A stretch of 64,000 bases of DNA from positions 23,109 through 87,108 of the forward strand of contig NCSJ02000176.1 of the NCBI GenBank assembly GCA_002812745.2. Reading direction: 5' to 3'. Shown here one piece after another: positions 46,801 through 58,770 of this stretch. The position numbers were made by a program, and so were the translations under genes. Every line of letters begins with the position of its first letter. Within the stretch, counting starts at the first letter, position 1. Under the pieces are notes generated by a model, which ran no database searches, was not told where the DNA came from, and worked only from the letters and a program-made list of their open reading frames with translations. Origin of the DNA: Scytalidium lignicola. Lineage: Eukaryota; Ascomycota; Leotiomycetes.

Positions 46801-49800
46801 CCATCGCCAGTATTGAGGACGTAGAAGAGTCAACAACTGAGCCTGGAATTCGACGTCAGCCCCGTCGAGCAGCAAGGGAGGCCGCGCGACGTCTTTTAAA
46901 GAAGAAGATAATACCGGCTGAAACTAAAGCTTCGAAAGGAGTTCAGGAAACAGGCTCAAGTATCCAGATTAGCCACCAAGATCAAGCTTACGTTTCACCA
47001 TATGTCTCATTTCAGCATGGATCGCATGGTCTTAACGCTATTCTTGGAGAACAGGACAGCGATGATTCATATGAGGAAGAGAAGCCAAAACGGAAGAGGA
47101 GGACAAAAGCGAAATCCCTGAGATCGGAAACTCCTTTTGGAGCGGTAGATAACTATGCACTGTTGAGTCATACATGGAGTTCTTTAGAACGCCCTAGTTC
47201 AGTCTCTTCTATAGAGTTATCAACGAGGGCAAATGAGCCGCGTACACCCAAGAAATCTAGAGGGCCAAAAACGGCCAGGACTGGTTTTTATTCCTGGTCA
47301 ACCGCACCTACATTTCTTCAAAATCCACAGACCGGTGCTTGGAACCAAATACCGCTTCGTCCTAGGGCGCCAGTGAAACGCAAAATACGATTACCAGAGC
47401 CTATAACTTTCATGCAATCAGAGGATTCCACATGGTCTGTCAGACCTTATGGCCATGGAGTTTGGCCTATCTATGCTAGACCATCAAGGCGAATAGAAGG
47501 GCATCCCAGTCTCGCAAATTACTTGGAGAAGATAGGAAATAGTCATCGCCCTGTGCTTATGCCGGGTAGAGGTACTCCCTTTCCTACAATACCTTCTCAG
47601 CAACTCCTTTGGCAAGCCGGTGGCGCTTCATCACCATCCTCTCCTGGCCCAAGGGATTCTAATCAAGCTGTTAATGTAAAACGAGTGGCCGAACGATCTA
47701 GAGCTTCTAGGCTTGGCAATGTCACTGCTGGACGGCAGAGAAAGGGCAGGACCGCTGCATCTGATATTCAAGCATCCATGCTTTCGTTTCTCCCTCGTTC
47801 TGGGGGTCCATTGAATCCGGGATTAGAGACACTACCCTCAAGCTTTGGTTTAGACCTGTCGAGGATAGCCCCGAATAATCCTTCCTCTGCTGTGAATTCT
47901 GCGCAGATCGCCATTAATGAGAAACTAGATCAAAGCAATGGAAAGCGCCAGGAGATTATATCTGACCTAAACTGGCTTTTTAACAACCCCTCAGACGCCT
48001 TCTCAGTTAAAGATATACTCTCTAAAATAGAAAATGGAGCTGTCAATGAAACCGAGAGGTCGCAATCGCCATGGGATGTCTTCCAATTAGAGGTTGATGC
48101 TATCGCCGAATGGGAGCAAACTAAAGCTCGTTCACTACTAGATTTCCGATCTTCAGCGCCAAATTATAAATGGATTTACCATGGCATCGATCATTCCAGC
48201 GCTCCTGCGCTTGCTAATTTGCAATGGGAAGATCAAAACGCCTTTACCGTTCTCACACTTCCATATGATGAACTTGATATCATTGCCACAACCACTATCC
48301 CTGAAGAGCTTCCTGGCCAAAGACAAAGAGGCAATGCCGCTCCAGCAATTATAGATCATCCAGCCGAACCACGTAAATATCAGAGGTTCCACACGACCCG
48401 CTATCAGACAGCTATTGCATCCGATTTCGAGGGCATTTTGGCCACACCCGAAACTGCTGCAGCTGAAGTTGGTGTTGAACTAATGCCTGTTGTACAACAT
48501 CAACCACGAAAGCGGACTCTTGATGGGACAATGCCACCAGAGATGGAAACACGTCTTATTGTTGCAGCCGTTGTTCTACGCACACTTACCGGAGGACTCG
48601 ATTCCCAAATTGACTGGGTTTTGCTTGAAATGGTTCTCCCCCAATATTCAATGCACTGGTTGCGAAAGAAATGGCTTCAGATATCAGACAAGAAAAAAGT
48701 AATGATTGAAAACGTAAGATCTGAGTTTCAGGAGGTCTTCTTAGAGGGTTATGAGGCCGGGGAAATACCACATATTGATTACGATCATCTCATCAATTAT
48801 GATTGGAATTGGCTGGTAGACTGGACCTTGCAGAGAGTCAACACTTCATCTGAAGAGATTAAAGCAAAGAAATCTAAAGCAATATCTCTACCATCAAGTA
48901 GATCCTTGCTTGAACAGCAGTTCACTATTACTAGGACTGGGACCTCTTCTTCAAGTTGGAGAGACACCTACTTTGGACTGCTACCCCCTGTTTACAAACG
49001 AATGGAACTCGCATCATCCGTTCCTTATACAACTCCACTTAAACCTCTAGTCCAAACAGATGAAATCGATGATATCACGCTTGTGAAGTCCTGGACTAGA
49101 GCCACTTGTTTCACCCCAGATGCATCATGGGACCCAAGTATTGCAGCTGCTAAACTAAAATCTGTCCCTGCGTCAGTAACGGAGAAAGCTCTGGAGTCTC
49201 TTCTTTCATCCAAAGTACTCATGCATAAGTCTAAGGGCCGTGCAGTACCGGGTCGTCCATACGATGCAACAGAACTGTTCTATACGTCGCTAAGGAAACA
49301 TATCACAGAGTCGATGTTCGTTGAAGCTGCGGCCTACAAGTCTTTCCTAGATGAATCGTTCAGAAGCGGGTATGACTGCATTAGGTTTGACTATTTCGCA
49401 AATGAGGGTACCGTGATGTGTGTTACGAATCTCCAGGCTCAGGGACGTATTAGACTGGTTGGAGTTGGTATTCCAAATGATCGGTTCGGACTCACGGATG
49501 GCGGCTATGAAACAAGGAAACTAGATAAAGCGAAATACCGATTTGATATGGACATATACCCCACCGACTCGTATATGTTCGACTCCGATAATCCTGTTCT
49601 AAAGAAGCTAGACGAATCTCCGAACCCGATGGCAGGAAAAAAGGGGGAACTGCCTTTGTGGCTTGATATTCAGGGGAAGAGAATTGATTCTCTTTGGAAG
49701 AAGACGATAACTGGAGTTTTCGGAATTGTCTCATTACGAGCAGGGATCGATATACCAGGTCTAGCCAAAGTTTTCTCCCCTGCGCTCGAGAGTTGGGAGA

Positions 49801-49922
49801 TTAGGCGGTTGATGGATTGGGCGGTTGAAATAGGGGCTTTAGCCAAAGTCATGCAGGATATTGATGGATGGTCGACTGGTGAATGGTGGTGGCTGGTTGC
49901 GGGAAAGATATGTTCAGCATAA
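43805..49922 (+). CDS. TFC3: TFIIIC largest subunit (Tfc3/tau138-like), 1902 aa
   Basis: Exon 1 is 43805-43871 and exon 2 is 44281-49922; the 409-bp intron is long for this genome and contains two Ns. The N-terminus forms a winged-helix-like block (DSGDEGIPVSQLIEQF). Two AT-hook motifs, RGRPR, occur near residues 275 and 627. Between about 390 and 560 there is a run of SPY-centred repeats. A zinc-finger-like motif CEICGNRW...H follows near 788. The C-terminal third has RTLTGGLDSQIDW and YDWNWLVDW, hallmark blocks of fungal Tfc3. This subunit binds the B box of tRNA genes and recruits TFIIIB and RNA polymerase III. The N-terminal exon and the paralogue choice are less certain than the family. 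Confidence 0.82.
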
Positions 49923-50179
49923 TGGATATATTATGAGGTAAATGCATATTCGGGGTGTTTGGGGTCTCAAAAATGGAGTTTGGTTTCAGTCATGAGGCAC
50001 TGTGGCGGTTGGTTGTATCTGAGGTTTATTTGACCATACCCAGGTTTGCATAGATGGCGTTCGTTGGGAGAGGAGAATTTCTTTAGATATTAAGAGTATT
50101 TATATAATATGCCTCTACTATCGGTATGATAATAAGATACCAGCTACCTCACGTATTGTCTCCCAAATGATGACAGGTC

Positions 50180-51045
50180 TTATTGTTTCGTTTGTACGGG
50201 AATTGTAGCATAGTAAGCCATAGCATGCTCATTAATCTCCGGCGTCATTTTCTCACCATTGCCAATGAGCTCACTAAGCAGCTTGAAGTAATGAACATAA
50301 AATGCCTAAAACGGGGATCAGTCATCAACTGATATATTTCAAACCTTCGCCGTCCACTATTTTGAGATCGAACGAAGAAAATAAGAAGAGGAAGAAAGTT
50401 CTCTCTCACAGGCGTAAAAGTATTGACAAATCGCGACTCTCCATCAGAGGGATTCGAGAACGTGTGAGGTGCTCGAATTGGCACAACGACGTAGTCTCCT
50501 TCTTTCGCATCGATCTCCTGGGCTTCGAGACCTAGTGCTTTAGGGACGTGGAAACGTATGACGCCTTTTGTGATGAGGAAGGTCTCATCATGCATTTCGT
50601 GCCAGTGAGCTGGTGGGCCATCGGTGTGTGGTGGGACTATTAGTTCGACGGTGGAGAGGCGATTATCTAGAGTTGGAGGTGTTAGAATGGGTTTGATTTT
50701 TAAGAATATTAGGGAGGAGATTTCTATTTCTTCTTCTTTTTTTCCCCTTCTCTTCTTTATAATTGTGGTTCTGAAATAGAAGACTGCATGGTTTGAAATA
50801 AGTACGAAAGCATAATTTCATGTTTTTTCCCTATTCAAAGAAATACAATAGTGGTACGCTTTTGAGCAAGCAGAAATAGATAATAGAAGTCGAAGAAAGA
50901 AGGAAGGGAGAAGAAAAAGTAATTTACCTGTCCTTGATCCATCTTCCATCACTCTCATTTTAATAGGACCAAGAGAAATCATCTCTCCATTCGTAGCCGT
51001 TACGAAATTGATAGGTACTGTAGGTGTAGCTACGATGGGAGCCAT
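50180..51045 (-). CDS. Cupin-domain protein (166 aa, three exons)
   Basis: Minus-strand exons are 51045-50928, 50666-50410 and 50305-50180; introns of 261 and 104 bp join in phase. The joined protein is one small cupin. Motif 1 is PPAHWHEMHDETF with the metal-binding His pair and Glu, followed by ITKG; motif 2 holds VVVPIRAPHTFSNP with the third His. The C-terminal helix is supplied by the last exon (YVHYFKLLSELI). Such proteins are often quercetinase-, pirin- or AraC-sensor-like, binding Fe, Mn or Ni. The substrate is unknown. Length and metal ligands are intact. Confidence 0.85.
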
Positions 51046-51744
51046 GATGACGAGTAGGAGCTTCAATCAAACAAAGGACTTGTTTATTCCTACGCTCTCC
51101 TAAAATATCAGTTAACGTGTCTAAGAAACTTTCAAATTATTTCACACAAACAAATATGAGATATTTATAAACATTTGTGTAATTGTACTGTATATCGGGT
51201 AAATAGATGGCCGACGTCATGCAGCTCGGCATTTTGCACCGAGAAAGTCCGGCTGAAGAAATCTCTCAATGGCGAGGCAAACAATACAATAATGTTACCT
51301 TAAGATTAACAGAATCTAGGTTTGATTTGATGGATGTTTTTGGTGTGACTGTGCCACCAATATGCATTGCAGAGCTGCCGTTACGAGCTACATGCTTGGT
51401 AATTAGGAGATTTTATCCGTTCAACAACATATTAATGCCACAAAAGTCGAAGTATCGATCATCAGATCCTTTGTATGGAAGAATATATATTGTTCTATAT
51501 ATGCGAATACAAATATTTCTTATTTGTATTAGCAAGATGAAAAGTCTATTCCTCTTAAGCCAATGCCCTCCCGGAGCGCCGTGCTATCCGATGCAATGCC
51601 GTTCCTTGTTTCAATCCATTGTATACCTTTCTATCATTCAGCCATTAATTCATTCAATCATCAATCAGTATGTTAGGAGGGGCATTATCCTTCGTATTCA
51701 AGCGGGAATCCAAATCCAGTCGCAAATCCAGTCAAATCTCGTGA
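51046..51744. other. Spacer between the cupin and C2H2 genes
   Basis: A 549-nt plus-strand open frame (51207-51755) overlaps the end of the C2H2 gene. It shows no recognisable motif and its codon use is uneven, so I do not call it. Nothing else is visible. Confidence 0.45.
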
Positions 51745-52753
51745 TCACCCCCTAGCATTCATAATAATGTCATTACACACCGCAATATCACCTCCAAATC
51801 GATCCAGGTCAAGTACCTCAATCCTGCGCATCCAGGTGTCGGGCCAAACTAGATAAACTCCATGAACATCTTTCATATGCTCCTGCCATTCGTCGTCAAA
51901 GAGTGTCTCACGATTGTAGCAGGGTACCTGTAGCTCTGATGCTGACGAAGAGCCAGTACCGGAAGTTGATGGAGGCGAAGATGAGGTCTGGGACATAGAT
52001 TTGCAGAAATCTAAGATACGAAATCCTTCAGATGCGGGAATGGCAACCCAGGCTGCCTTTGTGGGTATGTTGGCATCACGGAGATGTCGATAAGGATCGG
52101 AGAGGGTTATGCTAGAGGAGTAAGGTATAAGGTCATGGGAGGCGTGTTCTTGCGAGAACGAAACCAGATCCATAGGAGATGAGTACGCGGTTGTTAATGC
52201 AGAAGGTGAATACTGCAACAGGTCGGACTGGTATTGTGAACTATCGTTAGTTGTGGCTATCTGCCATGAGGGATATGCCGCATGTTCAAAAGCTGGCTGT
52301 AGTTGGGCGTTGGAATATTGTGGCGATGAAGCTAAGTCCATATCTTCATGGGCCCTCAATTCCTCTTCTGGAATTGATGCAGATCTCTTTCTCGAATCTT
52401 CCTGGTGAGACATATCTCTGACGCATGTATTAGTTACTACAATTCTCTGGAGATAATGAAAAAAGTGACTTACAAGCTCCTTCGACCACTTGAGCTTTCA
52501 GAGATTGTGAGATCGAGGCCCTCATTCTTGATGTGTATAGCTGCATGCTACAGACCCTGTCAATCATCGATAATACCACCAGGATACGAAATCTAAAACA
52601 TACCTTTCGAAGATTCGCAGCTGTCCTCGTCTCCTTCCAACAGAAACCACACACAGTTTCGCACTTTGCGATATGCAGAACACCACTCCTATTCCAAGGC
52701 GGATGGTTGTGACCTTTTCCACATGTTATAGAAACTGGGCTCCCAAATGACAT
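51745..52753 (-). CDS. C2H2 zinc-finger protein, uncharacterised (298 aa)
   Basis: Minus-strand exons are 52753-52604, 52547-52474 and 52417-51745; introns of 56 bp each are in phase. The start at 52753 is the only ATG in the frame. The first splice completes a classical C2H2 finger: Cys35-x2-Cys38-x12-His51-x3-His55. This strongly supports the join. A Cys/His-rich stretch precedes it (Cys11, His15, His17, Cys31). The middle is Ser/Gln/Tyr-rich and probably disordered. The C-terminus holds a second, degenerate finger-like CYNRETLFDDEWQEHMKDVH. I do not recognise the specific family; a DNA-binding regulator is likely. Target genes unknown. Confidence 0.75.
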
Positions 52754-53600
52754 TTCTCGATTTCCCGGTGCTCTGTTAGCATAGAGAGATAGAGAATGTC
52801 TCGAAGGCTCCTTAGTAGATGGGTATAGAGGTAGGTATATAACATAGAATCGACCAATCAAGAAGAGCGATCCTGGTTAGATACAGTGAGGAATGGGACG
52901 AACGCGGAGAAAAACCTCCACACTTTGGCAAAGAAAATCATGAGGATAGATAAAGATCAGACGAACAGATAGGAAAAGGTGTTGCCATAATCTTTATATG
53001 TAACTTACCGCGACTCACAATGGTACTCATCCCCCACAAGCAGCACAGATGCGGCTGTGGAAGTTCCGCTCTTTTTTTCTCCTGGGATCACTCAGTCAGG
53101 AAATGGTCGCGAGTCTCAAGACGCAAAATGACCTGGCAAAAGATGCGATTGGCTGAACGGGTTGTTGTGGCCTGAGGCTTCATTAAGGCTGCAATATCAA
53201 AAACAAATTAAGCTGCACCAACAACAGGATTAGGCTGTCAAAAACCCTCATTACGGGAAGATTTGAGGGCTTTTCAATCATGCAAGGGCCAGAGCAGAAC
53301 TTGAGACAGTGTTTAATAAGGCAGTGAAAAGAAAATCATTCCGTAATTCCAGCATGTGGGCGGCTGATAAACCGGTTGCAGGCCCCAAAATCGGTGAGTG
53401 CGCTAGCCGTATCTGGTATTGCTTGCTTGAAGACTACCATGAGTGACACGTGATGGATGCAAGAAGTTTTGATTATGTAATCAATAACTTCCGCACTCGA
53501 GAGAGGTACAGAAATGAGAAGGTAGTGAATATGCCCTCTAATAGTTGGTTGCGCTCGGAGGGTGGGAAATTTCGCTAACCAACCACCCAGGGGCGGTTGG
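52754..53600. other. Spacer upstream of the C2H2 gene
   Basis: The first 300 bp is likely promoter. The rest has no coding frame that I trust. Confidence 0.45.
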
Positions 53601-55020
53601 CACATTTTTNCTCGTCACCTCAAAAAATCTCGTCACCTTTCGCGAGATAGCCGAACCATATGAATTGCCATACAATTTCTATCTAAATAGAGAAAATTAC
53701 CTATGTTACGATGAAATAACTATTCGAATTCTAAAAATAGTAATTAAATAAAGTAATATAAAGCTTTTTTNNAAAAATTATTAATCCTTGTAAGTATATT
53801 ATTTAATTACTATTTTTAGAATTTTTTTAAAGAATTATATTTAAAAACATTAAAACTTTAAAATTTAAAAATTTTATTTAATAATTATTATTATTAAAGA
53901 AAGTAGTCCTAAATAGGTTAGCATAACGGTCCACAGTCCAGACTGTTCGGCCAGTCTAGTTACTCACTTTGACTAAGAAGTTAACTAAATGAACATAGTT
54001 ATAATATTCTTAAATAGTAATATAAATACTGAAATCTATATTAAACTTCTTAAAGATATTACAATTAAAGACCTTCCTGGATAGTTTATACTACTTAAGA
54101 TAATTAACCTTATAAGAAGTATTAATAGATAAGTCCTTACTATTATAAACTTTAAGTACTTTTATATAATATTTCTTGTAAAATTATTATTTGAAAACTT
54201 TAAAATTTATTATAAATACTTTAAGATATAATAAGTATTATTAAGTTATAATTAATTAAAATCTATATACTTCATTATCATTATAAACAATTTAATATAT
54301 ATATATACAAATGTTATAATAAAAGTTATTAAATTCTTATATTATATAAAATAGTTCATATAAAATTAACCTCCCTTTTAAAGTATAAGATGAATTAATC
54401 TTTTTGCTTAATACTTATATTCTTTTGTATTTATCATATCTTGATCAAGTAATAAAGATTGTTTATGATTTAATGAACAAATTTATTCTTATTTCTTTTC
54501 TTAGTTCAGTTATATTATTATATAAAGTTTTTAAGTTATATTCTAACTTATGAATATTAAACAACTCAATAATAAATGTTAATAAGTAATCTTTATCATT
54601 CTTATAAAGTTAAGAAAAAGACTAGAGTTCTACTAGAGTTAGTTCTCCTTTAAGACAATCATAGTAGTATTTCTTACCTCTTGTCATTTAACCTTCTTGA
54701 ATTTCAACCAACCTCTCTTACTCTGCATCTAGATCTAGATCTAGATTAAACTCATTATTTGTAGTAAATAGTATTAAGAGCCTGACTGATGACAGCAGTG
54801 ACTTGCTTATAACCTCTGCAATAGAGTTGATGATACTACTAACGACATTACCTCAATCGGACATGGGATTCTTTGGTTTCTCACCAACTACAAGCTTACA
54901 AAACTTGTACAAGTAACAAGGCCAAGGGAGTTGTATTTATCCGTTGAGCAGATACGCATAATAGTTTGAATACATTTATAAAATCAAATATGGAGCATCT
55001 TCATCATTATCAGTTAAAGC
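53601..55020. repeat. AT-rich, probably repeat-derived block
   Basis: Base composition changes sharply to very AT-rich, with TA-rich words in all frames and stops throughout. A perfect 24-bp inverted repeat pairs 53728-53751 with 53799-53822. Ns occur at 53610 and 53771-53772 beside T or A runs. The composition fits a transposon destroyed by C-to-T mutation, but no domain survives to name it. Confidence 0.6.
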
Positions 55021-55482
55021 GAGGTTGTGAAAAGAATGAAGAAGACGATAACAATCGCAGGTTAAATCAAATTAGCAGTCGTGCAAAAGAGTTTGTGTGT
55101 AACTGCAAGGCATTAAGCAGAAATCAACAGAAAAGCCGTTTTTGAACACATCTTGTATAGCTGGTTGGTTTATTCATACAGTATTGCCATTTGTGAATTT
55201 GACATAAAAGGTAACTTAGAAATTGGTCGACTAGTCCCTTGAGATAAGATATACTACATACAGATATTAAGCCTAAAATGAGCGATGCTGCAGGCCTCCT
55301 GTAGAAAACAATATGGCTGAGGCTAAGGAAAGAATACAGTAGAAATGCTTTTTGTAGAATGTGAGCCTTTGGCTTCAAAATCTGCCGAGTTACTCAGCTT
55401 TTAATGAATTCAATTTTTAAATTTTTTGATCACAGCAAAACACAGCATCTCAACCATATTGAGTTTGCTAAATCATTTCCGC

Positions 55483-56844
55483 TTACTTTGTCACACCTAG
55501 CCCCGCAAAATATCTACTAAAAGCCGATGGTTCCAAAGCAAACACTCCACCGCGATCAAGCATGTTTGCTGGATTCCAGAATGTCGTATCGAAGGTATCC
55601 AGGAGACCTGGATAAGTGGTCAATCCCGCTGATTCATTAACACCCCAGGGGTTGCGTAAGATGATGTATTGTTTTCCGCCTTGAGAAGCCCAGCCCAATA
55701 CCGTGTAAGCGTGGTTGGCCACGATATTGCTCCCTTTGTACGTCCTGTCTGATGCGTGAGTCCAGGCTGTCATGGGATTGATAGTTCTGAAGTTCATGCA
55801 ATTGGCCCGGACAAGTCCCAAGAGATCACTAGCAGAACGCGAAGAAGTGAAGTAGTAATGCGGCGTTTTGTCATTGATCTGTGCCATTGCTTTGACCGGG
55901 TCTCCAGTGCCAATTTGCGTGATGTCTGGATGATCAGAAGAGGTACGGGTTATCCATTTTGCAAAGACCTTCTCGTACAACGAAGGCCAGATCTCTCCGG
56001 TATCGCTCGAGCGGCAATACACTGGCAAGTTACTAGAGTTGTTGGTGACGATGTCGTAGTTAACTTCCACTGTGTCTGTAGGAGAATCATTCCTTCCTCC
56101 TTTGCTGTGCAACTTGATTGCAAGGACACGTTTGGCGTCGCCTTTATTAGAAGCTCGGTGTCCATGAACAATGGCGTAGGGATCGGCCCAGCTCACCGCA
56201 AAAATGGCCGCGATCAACCAGCTGTTGCCCACGGCACCTTGCACAGGATCATTGAACTCAGTGATATTCTTGAAGAAGTCCCCCATATCCCGCCATGAGC
56301 AGTTGGGCGGGGTCCATTCCTTCTTGTTAGCGTGCCTGAAATGGGTCACCAGTTCGGAGATAGTGCTGGTCAAAGCCGAGTTGGATAGCGTTCCACCCAC
56401 GGCGTGCTGGTGAAGCACTAGATTCAACTTCCCATTCTGCATCCAGGCCTGCTTCACCTTCGTTGCGCCTATATCTTTAAACCCAATGTCCTGAAGATCC
56501 GAGACCTTTTCGATCTTGGAGAGATCGGGTGTCTCCAGGTCCTCTCCTGTCAAGGTATGCATATCCCGAGCTGACAACGGTTCCGCGGCATTCTCCTTGG
56601 AATTGAGCTTCAGTCCGGCGTAAAGGACTGAATCGTACTTCATGTCAAAGAGCTCATCGTAGTCTGTCTGCAAAACATCGGACATGACCTGGGTAAACTC
56701 GGCCGAATTGAAGTCTAATTTCTTGCCCAAAATAGCTTCTACTAGAGCATATGGGTTGATAGCACCTATGTGCATGTCTTTAGGCGTGGGGTCAGAGGAG
56801 ACAACTCTGGTGGTTGTAGTCATTTTGAGATATTGTGTCTCCAT
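55483..56844 (-). CDS. Calpain-like (C2 family) protein with Ser at the nucleophile position (453 aa)
   Basis: A single open frame encodes the protein; the ATG at 56844 is used, though one at 56823 is possible. Residues 190-450 form a calpain-type papain-fold core. The expected GxCW motif reads QGAVGNSWLIAA, so the nucleophile position is Ser208 (codon AGC at 56221-56223). The other two triad positions are kept: His378 in ANHAYTVLGW and Asn398 in RNPWG. The N-terminal 180 residues match no domain that I know. With Ser in place of Cys the protein is probably not a normal cysteine protease; it may be a pseudoprotease or binding protein. The frame is otherwise intact. Confidence 0.82.
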   Translation of the reverse strand: METQYLKMTTTTRVVSSDPTPKDMHIGAINPYALVEAILGKKLDFNSAEFTQVMSDVLQTDYDELFDMKYDSVLYAGLKLNSKENAAEPLSARDMHTLTGEDLETPDLSKIEKVSDLQDIGFKDIGATKVKQAWMQNGKLNLVLHQHAVGGTLSNSALTSTISELVTHFRHANKKEWTPPNCSWRDMGDFFKNITEFNDPVQGAVGNSWLIAAIFAVSWADPYAIVHGHRASNKGDAKRVLAIKLHSKGGRNDSPTDTVEVNYDIVTNNSSNLPVYCRSSDTGEIWPSLYEKVFAKWITRTSSDHPDITQIGTGDPVKAMAQINDKTPHYYFTSSRSASDLLGLVRANCMNFRTINPMTAWTHASDRTYKGSNIVANHAYTVLGWASQGGKQYIILRNPWGVNESAGLTTYPGLLDTFDTTFWNPANMLDRGGVFALEPSAFSRYFAGLGVTK

Positions 56845-58424
56845 ATAACTTGAAACTATTAGTGTTAACGGTGTTATGTAAACAGATAACGAGAAATTCT
56901 TGTTCGGTGCACAAGCGGTTGAAGAATCGAGATTGTTTCTAACTCTAGGAAAGGTTGAAAGGATACAGGATCATATTTTATATTGTTTAGGAAGACCTCA
57001 CCAAGACTGGCAATGTCCTGTCAGCAGCTTCACATGCAAATTGAAGAAGCTGTAATACAAATACCATTATCTGGATGCCAACATCTGCTGATACTCACAT
57101 GCAAATTAAAGATTCAAACAAGCCGTAGTTGTCAATGTAAATGCCAATATCAATTAGTAATTTTTCAAAACAGGCTCTTATCTGTCCCGTTTGATCATGT
57201 CCTTCTTAGGCATTCACATGTAACATGTAGCCTTGACAAGCTTCCAAATTGACTTTGAAAGGACTTTTGCTACAAGACGTTCATTACCCCGCAAAAGCCC
57301 ATTCTGCAGCTAGAAGTTTTGTTTGTCACAGGCAATCAGTTGTCATCTCACCTGATGGTCAATCGTGTATCTACTCAACACTTTGTCTTCCCTACAATCT
57401 TGTTAGGAAAATGTCACTCTGGTCTATGGCCTTGCCCCACAGTTCGAGTAAAAGCGGGGATCATTTCCAAAAACATTCATTGTGCAACTCTAACCTACCT
57501 TCCTACTTGCTGAACGTCCGTCTGTCTGTCCCCAAAATTCATTTTCATGCAGGGTCAAATGCGGGGTGCATCTGCATATTCCACCAAAATGATCCAGATA
57601 TTTCCAGAATCCTCTACAAAAGTGTCATCTCGTCATAATCATTTGATTTTCATCTCCACCAGTATAGTTTGGAATTAAGTTGTGCTTTGCCTTCATTCTT
57701 GTTGTGGAGTGATTCCTCATTAACGATCGCCCCCACCCCCTAATGTGGAGAAGCTTTTTCGCTATAAGGCGGGAACGTGCCAGGGTCCCAACTAGGCCCA
57801 GAAAACAACCAAGGTCATGATATATCCACAGCTAATACAAAGTACCTTATAATTTTAATTCCTTACCGGTCACGTGTGCATCTTGGAAGATAAGTATTGA
57901 GATTCTTAACAAGTCTACTAAGTATTGTATCTCTACTCTCCGGGTATAACTTCTTCCCTCTCAAACTAAATCATAGAGCGGAATAGAACTTGGAAGCAGC
58001 ATGTGGCCTGTACACTTACCTTACCTAATATAGCAACCGCTAAACCTGGAGTAGCAAACACAACCCGCGATTACATTTTATAATTTTTGTGTTTTAGTTT
58101 TAATCACCAGGTAAAGGGTTGCGGACCCGAGGATGGCGTCACTCAAATCATAATCATGGTTGTCTACGGCCCTGTCATTTCCGAAGGTAGTCTTTTCCCT
58201 AGTTTCGTCACGTCAGATGGTTCAGCTACCTCTGAAGGGAGACGTCTTAGGCCATGCATGTAGGAAATCCGGCTTGTGGGCTGTCGCTAATATTCATTTT
58301 ACGAGGTCGTAGTCAGGGTGGAGGATAGTAAGGAAACATCTAGATCTTTATCATCATTTTTGGAGGATCAAGATGAACGATTAGAGTAAGTCGGCCAATA
58401 GTGTCGCTCTATATAGAAGCCAAC
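56845..58424. other. Spacer between the calpain-like gene and the solo LTR
   Basis: A plus-strand frame at 57249-57638 has no recognised motif and looks like chance. The region 57690-58420 has no coding frame. Nothing else is supported. Confidence 0.5.
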
Positions 58425-58770
58425 TGTAACGACCTAGCAGAATGCTGGCTGGCCTACACTGAGAACCTAACGCACGAGGCTACGATCAGAATCACGTGAT
58501 GAGTGTCATGTGACGAGGGTTACTAAGCTGGATCATCAAGATCATTAGAATCAGGGGATGACTATGATGATCCTGATGATCCATGAGGATTTCATGATCT
58601 ATATAAGCAACGTAGTTTACAGTAGATAGGAGCCTCGTGCTCAACTCAATTGATATTCTTATCTTCATAAGTCTATCATAGTAACAACCTACCTAGTGAT
58701 TCACCAGCCCTCTACCTTGTATACCTGAGTATACCAGTCTTCTATAACGATAGAAACCAGGATCGTTACA
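58425..58770. mobile_element. Solo LTR, 346 bp, with CCAAC target duplication
   Basis: The element starts TGTAACGACC and ends GATCGTTACA, so its tips are inverted (TGTAACGA/TCGTTACA). CCAAC flanks it on both sides (58420-58424 and 58771-58775). That is a perfect 5-bp target duplication. No internal domain or second LTR is nearby, as expected after LTR-LTR recombination. A CACGTGAT and a GATGATC-rich segment occur inside, and a TATATAAG box lies near 58600. The superfamily is unknown; the termini differ from both copia elements here. Confidence 0.85.

Noticed and set aside
51207..51755. 182-codon plus-strand open frame
   Set aside because: No domain or coding-like pattern, and it overlaps the end of a well supported gene.
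57249..57638. 129-codon plus-strand open frame
   Set aside because: No recognisable motif, and no splice sites that would extend it into a gene.
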